From NCBI RefSeq assembly GCF_002277955.1, contig NZ_CP018477.1, positions 3,617,206-3,681,205 on the forward strand: a DNA stretch of 64,000 bases, read 5' to 3'. The stretch comes from Thermogutta terrifontis. GTDB taxonomy: Bacteria; Planctomycetota; Planctomycetia; Pirellulales; Thermoguttaceae. A program made the translations under genes and the position numbers. The notes beneath the pieces were generated by a model. The model saw nothing but the letters and a program-made list of their open reading frames with translations. It made no database searches and was not told the DNA's origin. Shown here piece by piece: positions 17,377 through 30,207 of the stretch; position 1 is the stretch's first letter; every line of letters starts with the position of its first letter.

Positions 17377-20337
17377 ATGCAAGATGCCAGAACCGCTGCT
17401 CCAATCTTCTCCTGGTCATTCCGCAGCATGGCCACCAGTAAACTGAGATTGCTCGCCGTGGTTTGGATGAGCTTGTCGTTAAGCTCTGCTGCCTGGATTC
17501 TAGCGATGCAGCCCGTGCTCGCTGGCGGGCCGTCCCAGCGGGATGAAATTCAGGTGACCATCACGCGGCAAGATTTGGAACGGGATTATCTCAGGCAGGT
17601 GGAACTCCGTGAGTGGAGTACCGCGGCGCAGCAAGCAAGAACCACCGCCGACGATGCTCGGGGGGCCTGTGACGGAATCAAAGACGGCAAATGGGGATTT
17701 CACACCGAACGAGAGTCAAGGCCATGGTGGCAGGTCGATCTGGGACGTCAATATCTTGTAGAGTCGATCGTGGTGTACAATCGTTGCGACACGGTGGCCT
17801 CTCGGTCGGCACGGTTGCAGGTGCTCATCTCTCCAGACGGGGGCCAGTGGACCCAGGTCTATCAGCATGATGGGAGCGTATTTTACGGTTTCACCGATGG
17901 CCGACCGCTACGCATTACCCTCAATAAGCTCCCGGCAAGATTTGTACGGGCACAGCTTCCCGATACAGAATATCTCCACCTCGACGAAGTCGAGGTGTAT
18001 GCCGAGGAGAATGGCGAAGTTCGGAATGTTGCCCTCTACAAGGCAGCGGATCAAAGCAGCCTGAGCATGTGGTCGAGATGGCATCCCGAGGGTGCACCTC
18101 ACGCGCGGTGTTATCCCGTGCAGAAAACCGTTGAGCGAGGTTTGGCCCTGGCGGAGGAACTCCTCCAATTTGCCTCGCTCGATCCCGAGGCGGGAAGGAT
18201 TATTGGGGAGGAAATGGAAAAACTCCGTCAAATCGCGGCAGAGGCGCGAAGCCCTGAGGCGGCGGATCAAAATGTAACCCGAGAACTCTATTTGCGGGCC
18301 TGCCTGGTTTCTCGACGCATCGCTCTGTTGAATCCCCTCCTCAATTTTGAAAGTCTCGTCTTTGTCAAGCGCAAGCCGCCGGTATTTCATCATATGTCCG
18401 ATCAGCACTACGGCTGGTGGTGCCGACCAGACGGTGGCCTATACATTCTCGAGGGATGGAAAAGTGAGGCTCCACGGCTGCGGTGTCTGACAAGTTCGCT
18501 TCCTTCGGGGTCGGTTATTCGCCCGGATATTTCATATGATGGTAAGCGGATTCTGTTTACTTACGCTCGATATTATCCAGAATTACATAAGCATCCGAAT
18601 AAATTAGACAAGAATAATATTCCCGAAGATGCCTTTTACCACGTCTATGAGGTGAATGTCGATGGCACGGAATTGCGTCGATTAACATATGGTAAATTCG
18701 ATGATATCGATGCGCGGTACTTGCCCGACGGCCGAATTGTCTTTCTTTCCACGAGGCGCGGTGTGGCCACTCAGGTTCTACCGGATGTGAATCAGGTGAC
18801 AACTGCGCCGCAACCCGATTGTTATGTTCGCTGCGGGGGAGGTCCCGAGCGACCGGTCGCGATTTACACGCTCCATGTCATGAATGGTGACGGCAGCAAT
18901 ATCCGGCCGATATCGGCCTTTGAGAGTTTTGAATGGCATCCCTGTGTCGATTTTTCCGGCAGAATCCTGTATGCCCGGTGGGATTATGTGGACCGGCATA
19001 ATCAGCCGTTTATGGGGCTGTGGTCCACGCTGCCGGATGGTACCGGCGTGCAGGCGGTGTACGGCAATTTCACCTGGAATCCGTTATCAGTATTTGAAGC
19101 ACGCCCGGTGCCGGGGTCGCACAAAATTGTGTTTACAGCATCGGCCCATCATTCGATCACCGGAGGAAGTCTGGTCTTACTCGATCCCCGTCGGGGAACG
19201 GATGACGAGGCCCCCCTAACCCGTCTTACGCCGGAAGTGTGTTTCCCGGAGAGCGAGGGCTGGCCTGCCCATTATTATGCCAATCCGTATCCGCTCAGTG
19301 AAAAATTCTTTCTCGTGTCGTGGAGCGATAAACCTCTCGCAGACCATGGGGGACAAATGGACGATGCTGGTCCCGGGCTGTATCTCTACGATGCCTTCGG
19401 CAATCTTCACCTCATTTATCAGGATCCCGAGATTGGCTGCGAATGTCCCCTTCCTCTGGCTCCCCGTCCGCGACCTCCTGCTGTAGCCAGCGAATCGCAG
19501 GCCCTTGCGCGTGACACGGCCACATGCGTAATCGCCGATGTTTACGCGGGAATGCCTACAGTGGCACGTGCGGCGGTAAAAAAACTCCGCATTGTGGGAC
19601 TTCCCGTCAAAACTCATCCCACCATGAATTACCCGGAGTTAGGTTTGACCCACGAGGACCCCGGCAAGTTTGTGCTGGGCACGGTGCCGGTGGAACCGGA
19701 CGGTTCGGCGTATTTTCGCGTTCCAGCCGGTATTTCCGTTTTCTTCCAGGCATTGGATGAAAGAGGAATGGCCCTCCGAACGATGCGTTCGGCCGTTTAT
19801 TTCCAGCCAGGGCAGACTGCGAGTTGTATTGGATGCCACGAGTCACGGCAGATGGCACCTCCGAGCAAGACGATCGCCGCGCTCAGAAAGGAGCCGCAGC
19901 CAATTCAACCAGGTCCAGTGGGGAGTTGGCCGCTTGATTACAACGAGCTGGTGCAGCCGGTCCTGGATCGGCACTGTGTGAGGTGCCACAACCCTTCCGG
20001 GGAAGGCAAAAATTGGGATCTCTCAGCGGGCCAATCGTGGGAAACGCTTGTCCGTTACGGCAAACCCAGTTTGGCAGACCTGGTACTTGAAGGATACAGG
20101 CGGGGACGGTCTCTTCCCGGAGAAGGATTAGCTGCCCGCGCCCCGCTGATTTCCCTGCTTGTGAAAGGCCATTATCAGGTTGCTCTGCAAGCCGAGGATT
20201 GGGAACGCCTCATCATCTGGATGGATCTCTACGGGCAGAAGCGAGGTTATTTTGACGACAGACAGTACCAGGAGCTGGTGAACCTGCGAGAGCAATTGAG
20301 AGGGGTACTCGTCGGTATGGCGGATGCGGCACCTTGA
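17377..20337 (+). CDS. Discoidin-domain, HzsA-like propeller, c-type cytochrome
   Basis: A 986-residue exported protein. AGGAGG (17365-17370) precedes the ATG at 17377; an internal ATG at 17429 would begin directly at the signal peptide (MATSKLRLLAVVW). After the signal come an F5/8 type C-like domain (about residues 80-210; DGKWGFHTE...PWWQVDLGRQYLVESI), a helical segment, a TolB/propeller region (about 320-700; RPDISYDGKRILFTYA, ARYLPDGRIVFLSTRRG) and a cytochrome-like end with two CxxCH sites (CIGCH at 817-821, CVRCH at 867-871). The middle region resembles the alpha subunit of hydrazine synthase, a family common in planctomycetes that do not do anammox, so hydrazine chemistry should not be assumed. 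Likely a secreted carbohydrate-binding electron-transfer protein. Confidence 0.75.
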   Translation: MQDARTAAPIFSWSFRSMATSKLRLLAVVWMSLSLSSAAWILAMQPVLAGGPSQRDEIQVTITRQDLERDYLRQVELREWSTAAQQARTTADDARGACDGIKDGKWGFHTERESRPWWQVDLGRQYLVESIVVYNRCDTVASRSARLQVLISPDGGQWTQVYQHDGSVFYGFTDGRPLRITLNKLPARFVRAQLPDTEYLHLDEVEVYAEENGEVRNVALYKAADQSSLSMWSRWHPEGAPHARCYPVQKTVERGLALAEELLQFASLDPEAGRIIGEEMEKLRQIAAEARSPEAADQNVTRELYLRACLVSRRIALLNPLLNFESLVFVKRKPPVFHHMSDQHYGWWCRPDGGLYILEGWKSEAPRLRCLTSSLPSGSVIRPDISYDGKRILFTYARYYPELHKHPNKLDKNNIPEDAFYHVYEVNVDGTELRRLTYGKFDDIDARYLPDGRIVFLSTRRGVATQVLPDVNQVTTAPQPDCYVRCGGGPERPVAIYTLHVMNGDGSNIRPISAFESFEWHPCVDFSGRILYARWDYVDRHNQPFMGLWSTLPDGTGVQAVYGNFTWNPLSVFEARPVPGSHKIVFTASAHHSITGGSLVLLDPRRGTDDEAPLTRLTPEVCFPESEGWPAHYYANPYPLSEKFFLVSWSDKPLADHGGQMDDAGPGLYLYDAFGNLHLIYQDPEIGCECPLPLAPRPRPPAVASESQALARDTATCVIADVYAGMPTVARAAVKKLRIVGLPVKTHPTMNYPELGLTHEDPGKFVLGTVPVEPDGSAYFRVPAGISVFFQALDERGMALRTMRSAVYFQPGQTASCIGCHESRQMAPPSKTIAALRKEPQPIQPGPVGSWPLDYNELVQPVLDRHCVRCHNPSGEGKNWDLSAGQSWETLVRYGKPSLADLVLEGYRRGRSLPGEGLAARAPLISLLVKGHYQVALQAEDWERLIIWMDLYGQKRGYFDDRQYQELVNLREQLRGVLVGMADAAP

Positions 20338-20428
20338 GACGATCTGACAGGTTGCCTCGTGCCAGCGGGTGCAACCTCAATGTAAAAGTATTTCTACCAA
20401 GTGTATCCCGTGGTCAGCAAACCAGAGA

Positions 20429-21706
20429 ATGGATGTAGCCATGTTGGGAGAAATCATCGCCATCGGAGACGAAATCACAAGTGGTCGAATCCTCGATACC
20501 AACAGTCAGTGGCTCAGCCTGCGGCTCGAAGATTTGGGGATTCGCGTGCTATTCCACACGGTTGTGGGCGACGAACTGCAAGCCATGGTGGCCGTATTTC
20601 GTCAGGCCATCGAGCGTTCCGACGTCGTCGTTACGACAGGCGGACTTGGACCCACAGCGGATGATCTGACCCGAGAAGCACTGGCCAACGCTACGGGGCG
20701 CCAACTGGTCGAATATCCCGAGGCCCTCGAGCACATTCGCCAGTTCTTCCAATCGCGGCAGCGCCCAATGCCGGAACGCAATCGCGTCCAGGCAGCTTTT
20801 CCGGCGGGAAGCGAAATGATCCACAATCCGCGGGGAACCGCACCGGGTATTTTTATCGCTGTTCCACGTGATGGCCGATCGCCCTGTTATTTTTTCTGTT
20901 TGCCGGGCGTGCCCTCAGAAATGCGGGAAATGTGGCCTCAGGTAGAAGAGCGACTCCGTCGTCTCGGGGCAGGACGCGAGTATATTCTCCATCGGGACAT
21001 CAAATGTTTCGGAGCGGGCGAAAGTCAGGTGGAGGCCATGCTGCCTGACCTTATCCGGCGGGGCCGCGATCCTCTGGTGGGCATCAATGCCTCGCAGAAT
21101 ACCATCATCCTCCGCATTTCCACCCGCGGCGCGAACCGGGAGGAATGCGAAGCCAAGGTAGAACCGGTGGTTCGGACGATTTACAGCATTCTGGGCGATC
21201 TCGTTTTTGGGGAGAATGAGATCGAACTCCAGGATGTCGTGGTGGGGCAGCTTCGCGAGAAACGCCTCTCACTTGCGCTTATAGAGACAACGACTGCGGG
21301 GCTGGTCAGCCAATGGCTCAAGGCAGCGGAGAATAAACAGAGTGGAACATACCGCGGAGCACTCATCGTGGAGGATCTCGCCACAGCAGAAAGGCTCCTG
21401 ACAGGTGTCGGCAGTCGGCCAATATCAAGCGACAACGGCGAATCTGAGTCGGCGCCGGGAGGGCTGCCCGTGTCCTTGGCCCGCCGTCTGTCACAACTTT
21501 TCCGAGCAGACATCGGTGCCGTAGCGGGACCCCTTCAGTTTCTCAATGATGAGGGGACGCTTGTCGAGTTTTCACTCGTTTTTTGCCAGGGCGAGCGTGT
21601 TCTGGAAAAGACGATCCGTTTCAGCAGTCATCCCGATTTTCGCCAAATCACCGTGGCCAAGCACATCCTCAACACGCTCCGTTTGTGGCTCAAAAACGGA
21701 ACTTGA
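20429..21706 (+). CDS. cinA: CinA-like competence/damage protein with degenerate C-terminal domain
   Basis: About 425 residues. The N-terminal MoaB/MogA-like (COG1058) domain is well conserved: GEIIAIGDEITSGRILDTNSQ, VVTTGGLGPTADDLTREALA and PGVPSEMREMW. In many bacteria this part hydrolyses ADP-ribose or related pyrophosphates in NAD recycling. The C-terminal CinA domain, normally an NMN deamidase with an active-site E-S-C/S-T-G-G motif, here reads ALIETTTAGLVSQWL and lacks the usual serine and glycine, so deamidase activity is doubtful. The start may be 20429 (MDVAMLGE) or 20441 (MLGEII); neither has a strong ribosome-binding site. It converges with the UbiB-like gene. Confidence 0.85.
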   Translation: MDVAMLGEIIAIGDEITSGRILDTNSQWLSLRLEDLGIRVLFHTVVGDELQAMVAVFRQAIERSDVVVTTGGLGPTADDLTREALANATGRQLVEYPEALEHIRQFFQSRQRPMPERNRVQAAFPAGSEMIHNPRGTAPGIFIAVPRDGRSPCYFFCLPGVPSEMREMWPQVEERLRRLGAGREYILHRDIKCFGAGESQVEAMLPDLIRRGRDPLVGINASQNTIILRISTRGANREECEAKVEPVVRTIYSILGDLVFGENEIELQDVVVGQLREKRLSLALIETTTAGLVSQWLKAAENKQSGTYRGALIVEDLATAERLLTGVGSRPISSDNGESESAPGGLPVSLARRLSQLFRADIGAVAGPLQFLNDEGTLVEFSLVFCQGERVLEKTIRFSSHPDFRQITVAKHILNTLRLWLKNGT

Positions 21707-21758
21707 GGGAATGGATTGATCCCGCGGTGGTTGGGCCCCCCGAGCGGGAAAGCGCAAT

Positions 21759-23459
21759 TTAGAGTCGGTCGAATAAGCCCGACTTGCAAATTGTCCGCCA
21801 TAGACGCCATCCCCAGACGACGCTTATCCCTGCTCCCAGCGCGCCCGGAAAAGACAGATTCTGCATATGACCGTTAAAAAGGCTCCCGATCCAGGGAAGA
21901 TCGCCCAAAAGGGGTGGTACCTGGAAAGCGAGCATCAGGGAACAGCCCACAAACAGCGCACTCGCCAGCAGTCCGGAGACCAGTCGATTGGCGGAAGGCT
22001 CCAGGCCACGGTGCTCGAGGCGGATGTCGAACTGTCCGCTTCGGATATGATCGAAAAGGTCCAGAAGATTTTGGGGGAGTGCATCGAGCAGGTGTTGAAA
22101 ACGCCATGTCGCGCGACGGAGTTTTCGCAGTCGCCGGCGGAGGGAGAACTGTTGCCAGAAAAACTCTTTCTGGTATTCCTGAATCACGTAAAGAAGATGA
22201 AATTTGGGATTCAGCAGCTGAGCGGTCCCTTCCAGAATCACAAGAGTTTTTAAGAGAAGGGCAATACGGGCAGGCAGCATGATCCGGTACCGGCGGAGGA
22301 TTTCAAACATCTCGTTGAGTGCTCCGCCGAGATCAAACTGATCAATGGGCAGGTGCCCGTAGTAGGACACATAGTCCGTCAAATCCACGGTCAAGCTTGC
22401 CCGGTCCAGATCGCGAGGCCCCTTGCCAATATGGCTGATGACATCCGCCAGTGTGATGGCATCCTGCGAAGCAAGCCCGGAAAGCAAAACCTGAACGTCT
22501 TCCCGGAGTTCATCATCCAGACGGCCCACCATCCCAAAATCCAGAAGTCCCACCCGACCGTCCCTGAGGATGAGGATATTTCCTGGGTGCGGATCCGCGT
22601 GATAAAAGCCGTCCTGAAAGATCATTTTTAGGTACGCGCGGGCACCACGGAGTGCCACGGCCTGGCAATCGATTCCATCCCGCTCGATTCGTGCGTGGTC
22701 TGCCAGTTTGATCCCGTCCAGGTATTCCATCGTGAGCACCCTTTTGGTGCTGAATTCTGGAAAAGCCCGGGGGATCTTAAGATCCTCGCTGTTCTGAAAA
22801 TTTGCTTCAAATTCCTGAAGATTGCGCAATTCCCGCTGGAAGTCGAGCTCCCGCGTCATGGTCCGTTTGAGCTCGGCCATCAGTGCCGCGGGACGGTAGG
22901 TCTGGAGATCCGGTAATTTCTCAGCGAGCATGGCCAGAGCACTGAGAATTTCCAGATCGACGAGGACTTTCTGCTCGATCCCGGGATGCTGGATTTTCAG
23001 CACGACGCGGCGGCCGTCTTTCAACCGTGCCGCGTGCACCTGGCCAATGGAAGCCGAGGCGAGTGGCTCTTCTTCAAACTCGGCAAAAAGTTCCTCCGGA
23101 TCTTGGCCCAACTCCGTGCGAATGACATGCCGAATTGCATCGGGTGGGTCGGGCGCCACATGTTCCTGAAGTTCCTCAAGTTCTCGGGCAAGTTCCACGC
23201 CCACCACGTCGGGCCGCGTGCTGAGCACCTGTCCTAGCTTGATGAACGTCGGGCCCAATTCCGTTAAGGCAAGTCGAAATCGGGTGGTCCAGGGCAGTCG
23301 CGCGACGATTTCTCCGGTGGGCCCTTTGATGAGATCGCGGGCTATTTCCAGGCCGAGGCGGTCAATCCAGTCCGCAAGGCCGTACTTGCTGAGCACGGAT
23401 AAAATCTCGGCCCACCGGGTGCCGTGGCGATAAATCTGCCGGACGGGGAATAGATGCAT
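21759..23459 (-). CDS. UbiB/AarF/ABC1-family atypical kinase
   Basis: About 566 residues, with a GTG at 23516 as an alternative longer start. Family hallmarks: TFIKLGQVLSTRPD (the KxGQ segment), the alanine-rich loop and lysine (ASIGQVHAARLKDGRRVVLKIQHPG), FYHADPHPGNIL with the catalytic Asp and Asn, and LLDFGMVG as the metal-binding DFG equivalent. Two C-terminal hydrophobic helices (about the last 70 residues) would anchor it in the membrane. Members support ubiquinone or other isoprenoid-lipid metabolism as ATPases or small-molecule kinases; the exact role here is unknown. It is divergent from the rRNA unit. Confidence 0.92.
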   Translation of the reverse strand: MHLFPVRQIYRHGTRWAEILSVLSKYGLADWIDRLGLEIARDLIKGPTGEIVARLPWTTRFRLALTELGPTFIKLGQVLSTRPDVVGVELARELEELQEHVAPDPPDAIRHVIRTELGQDPEELFAEFEEEPLASASIGQVHAARLKDGRRVVLKIQHPGIEQKVLVDLEILSALAMLAEKLPDLQTYRPAALMAELKRTMTRELDFQRELRNLQEFEANFQNSEDLKIPRAFPEFSTKRVLTMEYLDGIKLADHARIERDGIDCQAVALRGARAYLKMIFQDGFYHADPHPGNILILRDGRVGLLDFGMVGRLDDELREDVQVLLSGLASQDAITLADVISHIGKGPRDLDRASLTVDLTDYVSYYGHLPIDQFDLGGALNEMFEILRRYRIMLPARIALLLKTLVILEGTAQLLNPKFHLLYVIQEYQKEFFWQQFSLRRRLRKLRRATWRFQHLLDALPQNLLDLFDHIRSGQFDIRLEHRGLEPSANRLVSGLLASALFVGCSLMLAFQVPPLLGDLPWIGSLFNGHMQNLSFPGALGAGISVVWGWRLWRTICKSGLFDRL

Positions 23460-23736
23460 GTCGCCTGAGCCCTCGGTAAGAATGGGGTTTAGGTCAACCG
23501 CCGGGGGACGGATCACCGTCTCGTCGCGTCAGCCGGTTGTCCCTCAACTGTGGGTGCCGATCGGCCGATAATGACTCCTGGATGCGCTGCCTTTGCCCAA
23601 TTCCATCATAGTTCGCAGGAAATCGAAAGGGGCGTGCTTCGGGCCCCCTTGACGCTCCCAGAGATGTCTGTGTAATGAGAAATACCAGGAGCAAGTGGGG
23701 CCCGGTTGGGACGATCAAAAAATCGGAAGCCGGGGG

Positions 23737-23766
23737 TTGATCCTGAAAGGCAGCGGCCCCTATAAT
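23737..23766 (+). promoter_or_regulatory. rRNA promoter P1
   Basis: A -35 ttgatc (23737-23742), an 18-nt spacer and a perfect -10 tataat (23761-23766), in the 0.6-kb leader of the 23S gene and reading toward it. Sigma-70-type. Confidence 0.7.
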
Positions 23767-23835
23767 GACGAATGCCAGCTGAGTAATAGCCGCAAGAAGC
23801 CTAAAATGAGGATGAAAAGGCACGGCGGGGAGGGG

Positions 23836-23865
23836 TTGACAGGAAGTTGGGCGGGGCGATAGATT
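23836..23865 (+). promoter_or_regulatory. rRNA promoter P2
   Basis: A consensus -35 ttgaca (23836-23841), an 18-nt spacer and -10 tagatt (23860-23865), about 100 nt downstream of P1. Tandem promoters are usual for rRNA units. A weaker candidate also lies at 23649 (ttgacg, 16 nt, tgtaat). Confidence 0.55.
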
Positions 23866-23987
23866 GAGAATGTCAGGAGTTAAAAAAGCTCCTGGCGGCA
23901 AACGAACAGGGGACGTAGTTTGGAAGCAAAGTGCGACCCCAGTTGGTTTGCCGCGGAGTGATGACATCAGGTTGTCGCTCCGTGTTT

Positions 23988-24000
23988 TGTTCTTTGACAA
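23988..24000 (+). promoter_or_regulatory. boxA antitermination element in 23S leader
   Basis: tgttctttgacaa closely matches the bacterial rRNA boxA consensus (TGCTCTTTAACAA), which binds NusB/NusE for antitermination. It lies about 145 nt before the mature 23S end, supporting an independent 23S transcription unit here. Confidence 0.75.
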
Positions 24001-24128
24001 TTCGGTTGTGATCTTTGGTGGCATCTGATGCCGAGCGTACGAGGCTACGGCCGAGCGTGTTATCCAGATGACATGTTCGGCTGGAGGCGAGCGTAGCGAG
24101 CTTGGGTATCGGCGGCCCGCCGGAAGGT

Positions 24129-24145
24129 GGGAGCGTTCGATACAT

Positions 24146-24156
<11 letters not shown>
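24129..24156 (+). repeat. 5' arm of the 23S processing stem (partner 27058-27085)
   Basis: The 28 nt here pair with 27058-27085 at 27 of 28 positions (one A-C mismatch), forming a long helix that brackets the whole 23S gene. Such a stem is the normal RNase III substrate in rRNA maturation. The inner part is helix 1 of the mature rRNA. Confidence 0.9.
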
Positions 24157-27068
<2,912 letters not shown>

Positions 27069-27133
27069 ATGTATCAAACGCTCCCGCGCTCGACATCAAC
27101 CCGCCACCAAGGATACAACCGCCCCCTCCCTCC

Positions 27134-27166
27134 GACCGATGTCCGTCTCACTAGACGGCATCGGTC
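27134..27166 (+). other. Spacer hairpin between 23S and 5S
   Basis: A strong stem: gaccgatg plus ccgtct pair with agacgg plus catcggtc, with a one-base bulge and a cact loop. It probably serves rRNA precursor processing just before the 5S. Confidence 0.7.
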
Positions 27167-27169
27167 CTT

Positions 27170-27278
27170 TCCCGGTGGCCATACCCGGAAGGAAACACCC
27201 GTTCCCATTCCGAACACGGCCGTTAAGCTTCCGGGGCCGATGGTAGTACCAAAAGTGCGAGAGTAGGTGCTGCCGGGA
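27170..27278 (+). rRNA. rrf: 5S ribosomal RNA
   Basis: About 109 nt. The ends pair as tcccggtggc with gctgccggga. Conserved internal segments include cccattccgaacacggccgt (loops B/C) and ccgatggtagt, then gcgagagtaggtgctgcc. It lies about 100 nt after the 23S gene and belongs to the same transcript. Confidence 0.95.
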
Positions 27279-27288
27279 TTAATCCACC

Positions 27289-27326
27289 AACCCCCTGATG
27301 GTGATCCATCAGGGGGTTCCTTTTTT
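27289..27326 (+). terminator. Intrinsic terminator of the rRNA unit
   Basis: A 13-bp perfect stem (aaccccctgatgg/ccatcagggggtt) with a tgat loop is followed by cctttttt (T run 27321-27326), 10 nt after the 5S. Confidence 0.95.
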
Positions 27327-27426
27327 GATCCATCCATCCACTTTGCCATTTCGCATTCGTTCCGACTCGTATCCCTGCGCGACACGCGCGAAATGTGCTA
27401 TGATCACAAAGTGCGATTGCGCTTGG

Positions 27427-28844
<1,418 letters not shown>

Positions 28845-28960
28845 AGAGAGCTCCTTTCCGTTCTCTGGTACGTCAGCCGTTATTTGAGCCACTGCACTGT
28901 TTCCAAGCCACCGGAATCGGACTGGACACAGGCATCCTCATGGCGTCAAATTGGCTCCGC

Positions 28961-29425
28961 TCAACCGCCATGCTCTTGACCCTGACCGAGTGACCGGGGG
29001 GTTTCTAGCCAGAAACGCTTGAGGGCCCTTTCTAACTGCGCGTCGGTCCAATCGTCAAAGGGCCACCGCTTCACGGTATCTTTGGGTTCCAGATTCGCTC
29101 CGTAAAGTCCCACGCACTTAAGGACGTGCACCGCCGCTGATTGCCGTAGCCGCCGGTCGTCATCTTGGAGTAGGTCAGCTTCCAACACCTGAAGAGCTCG
29201 GCCTATCAACTGCCGTAACCGCTCCACGCAAGCCCCCCAGAGTTCCCGTCGGCGGGCATCCAGGGCCGCTTGAAACACCTTGTCTCTGTTGCGCCAAAGG
29301 TTGACGGTTTGCCGAGTGACGCCCACCGCCTCGGCCACTTCCTGATCGGTCTTACCGGCCAGCAGAAGCTCGATGGCGTTCTTCTGAGCGAGCCGCAATT
29401 GTCGGGTTTTGTCGGATTTTGCCAT
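28961..29425 (-). CDS. HTH protein resembling phage terminase small subunit
   Basis: 154 residues. The N-terminal region (AIELLLAGKTDQEVAEAVGVTRQTVNLWRNRD) is a clear helix-turn-helix of the kind in phBC6A51-like proteins and terminase small subunits. A helical middle (ACVERLRQLIGRALQVLEADL) follows, then a short C-terminal tail. AGGAAAGGG precedes the ATG on the minus strand. In phage satellites a TerS-like gene redirects helper-phage packaging; here it may equally be a simple DNA-binding regulator. It sits between the integrase and a protein of unknown function, on the same strand. Confidence 0.65.
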   Translation of the reverse strand: MAKSDKTRQLRLAQKNAIELLLAGKTDQEVAEAVGVTRQTVNLWRNRDKVFQAALDARRRELWGACVERLRQLIGRALQVLEADLLQDDDRRLRQSAAVHVLKCVGLYGANLEPKDTVKRWPFDDWTDAQLERALKRFWLETPRSLGQGQEHGG

Positions 29426-29447
29426 GTCACACCCTTTCCTGTGATGC

Positions 29448-29990
29448 TTAAGCCAACTCCCTCTCTTGTAGATGAAGGACCGCTTCCCTCACGAACCTTT
29501 CAGCCGCCTTGGGCCAATCTACGGGGGCAATCTTAAGCAACCGGCAGGCGTCCAGTAGCAGGGCAACCGCGGAGTCGTGGAAAGTGTCGTAGAGTTCAAA
29601 GAGAGCTGGGAAGTCCACGGGCTGCGCCGGCGTCCCCGTTGGCATGAGAACGTATCCCGGGCCGTATTCGCTCGGTTGCAGCCGGAGGGAATATCCCGCG
29701 TCCCAGAGTTTGTGAAGTAACAGCCAACCGCCCACTTCCTCTTTGTGGCCAAGCAGGAGGGTCAACTCGGCTTTGGTCAAGGCCTCCGGGGCTACGTGGA
29801 AGTGAAGTTCTCCACGTTCCCACGTGACGGACACTCCCGGGCGGTTGAGCACATGCAAGACGCCTTTGGGGAGAGTTCCGCATAGATTCACCCGCTGGCC
29901 CACGGTCGGGGCGGTCACCTTGCCAGTGGAAGATTCCCTCTGAGTGGTGGTACAATCTAGCCACGCTAGTGGGTCGAGAGAGTTTCTCAT
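29448..29990 (-). CDS. Island protein of unknown function, 180 aa
   Basis: Not recognised. It is a soluble protein with no signal or membrane helix. The middle carries PEALTKAELTLLLGHKEEVGGWLLLHKLW, similar in style to short segments in planctomycete element proteins near prim-pol genes. A good ribosome-binding site (agagggaag) precedes the ATG at 29990, and the stop is 22 nt from the next HTH gene, so the two are probably coexpressed. The iteron-like array lies directly upstream. Confidence 0.6.
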   Translation of the reverse strand: MRNSLDPLAWLDCTTTQRESSTGKVTAPTVGQRVNLCGTLPKGVLHVLNRPGVSVTWERGELHFHVAPEALTKAELTLLLGHKEEVGGWLLLHKLWDAGYSLRLQPSEYGPGYVLMPTGTPAQPVDFPALFELYDTFHDSAVALLLDACRLLKIAPVDWPKAAERFVREAVLHLQERELA

Positions 29991-30013
29991 AATTTCTTCC
30001 CTCTTACTTCTGG

Positions 30014-30207
30014 TTTCCGCATTTCCGCTAGTCGTAAATCTTGTTGGGACAATGACTTAAGTGGAAAGTGCCGCGAATTTCCGCTAGTTTCCGCTTTTCG
30101 GCTAGCTGCCACGTTCGTGCCTTGTGGAAATGCCGAAAGTAGTGGAAAGTAATGCCACTTTCAGCTTTAATTGCGGCCATTTCACAACTTGCGCCTAGCG
30201 GAAAGTG
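30014..30207. repeat. Iteron-like cluster of tttccgc / gcggaaa / gtggaaa motifs
   Basis: About 190 nt holding at least eight copies of a short motif in both orientations: tttccgc at 30014, 30022, 30078 and 30088; gtggaaa at 30061, 30124 and 30142; gcggaaagtg at 30198; plus an inverted gccactttc at 30154. The cluster lies between the ATPase gene end and the 180-aa gene start. Such clusters are typical of replication origins or multi-site operators, here next to prim-pol and ATPase genes. Confidence 0.55.

Noticed and set aside
17377-20337. Idea that the HzsA-like protein indicates anammox metabolism
   Set aside because: The family is widespread in non-anammox planctomycetes and no other hydrazine-pathway gene is present.
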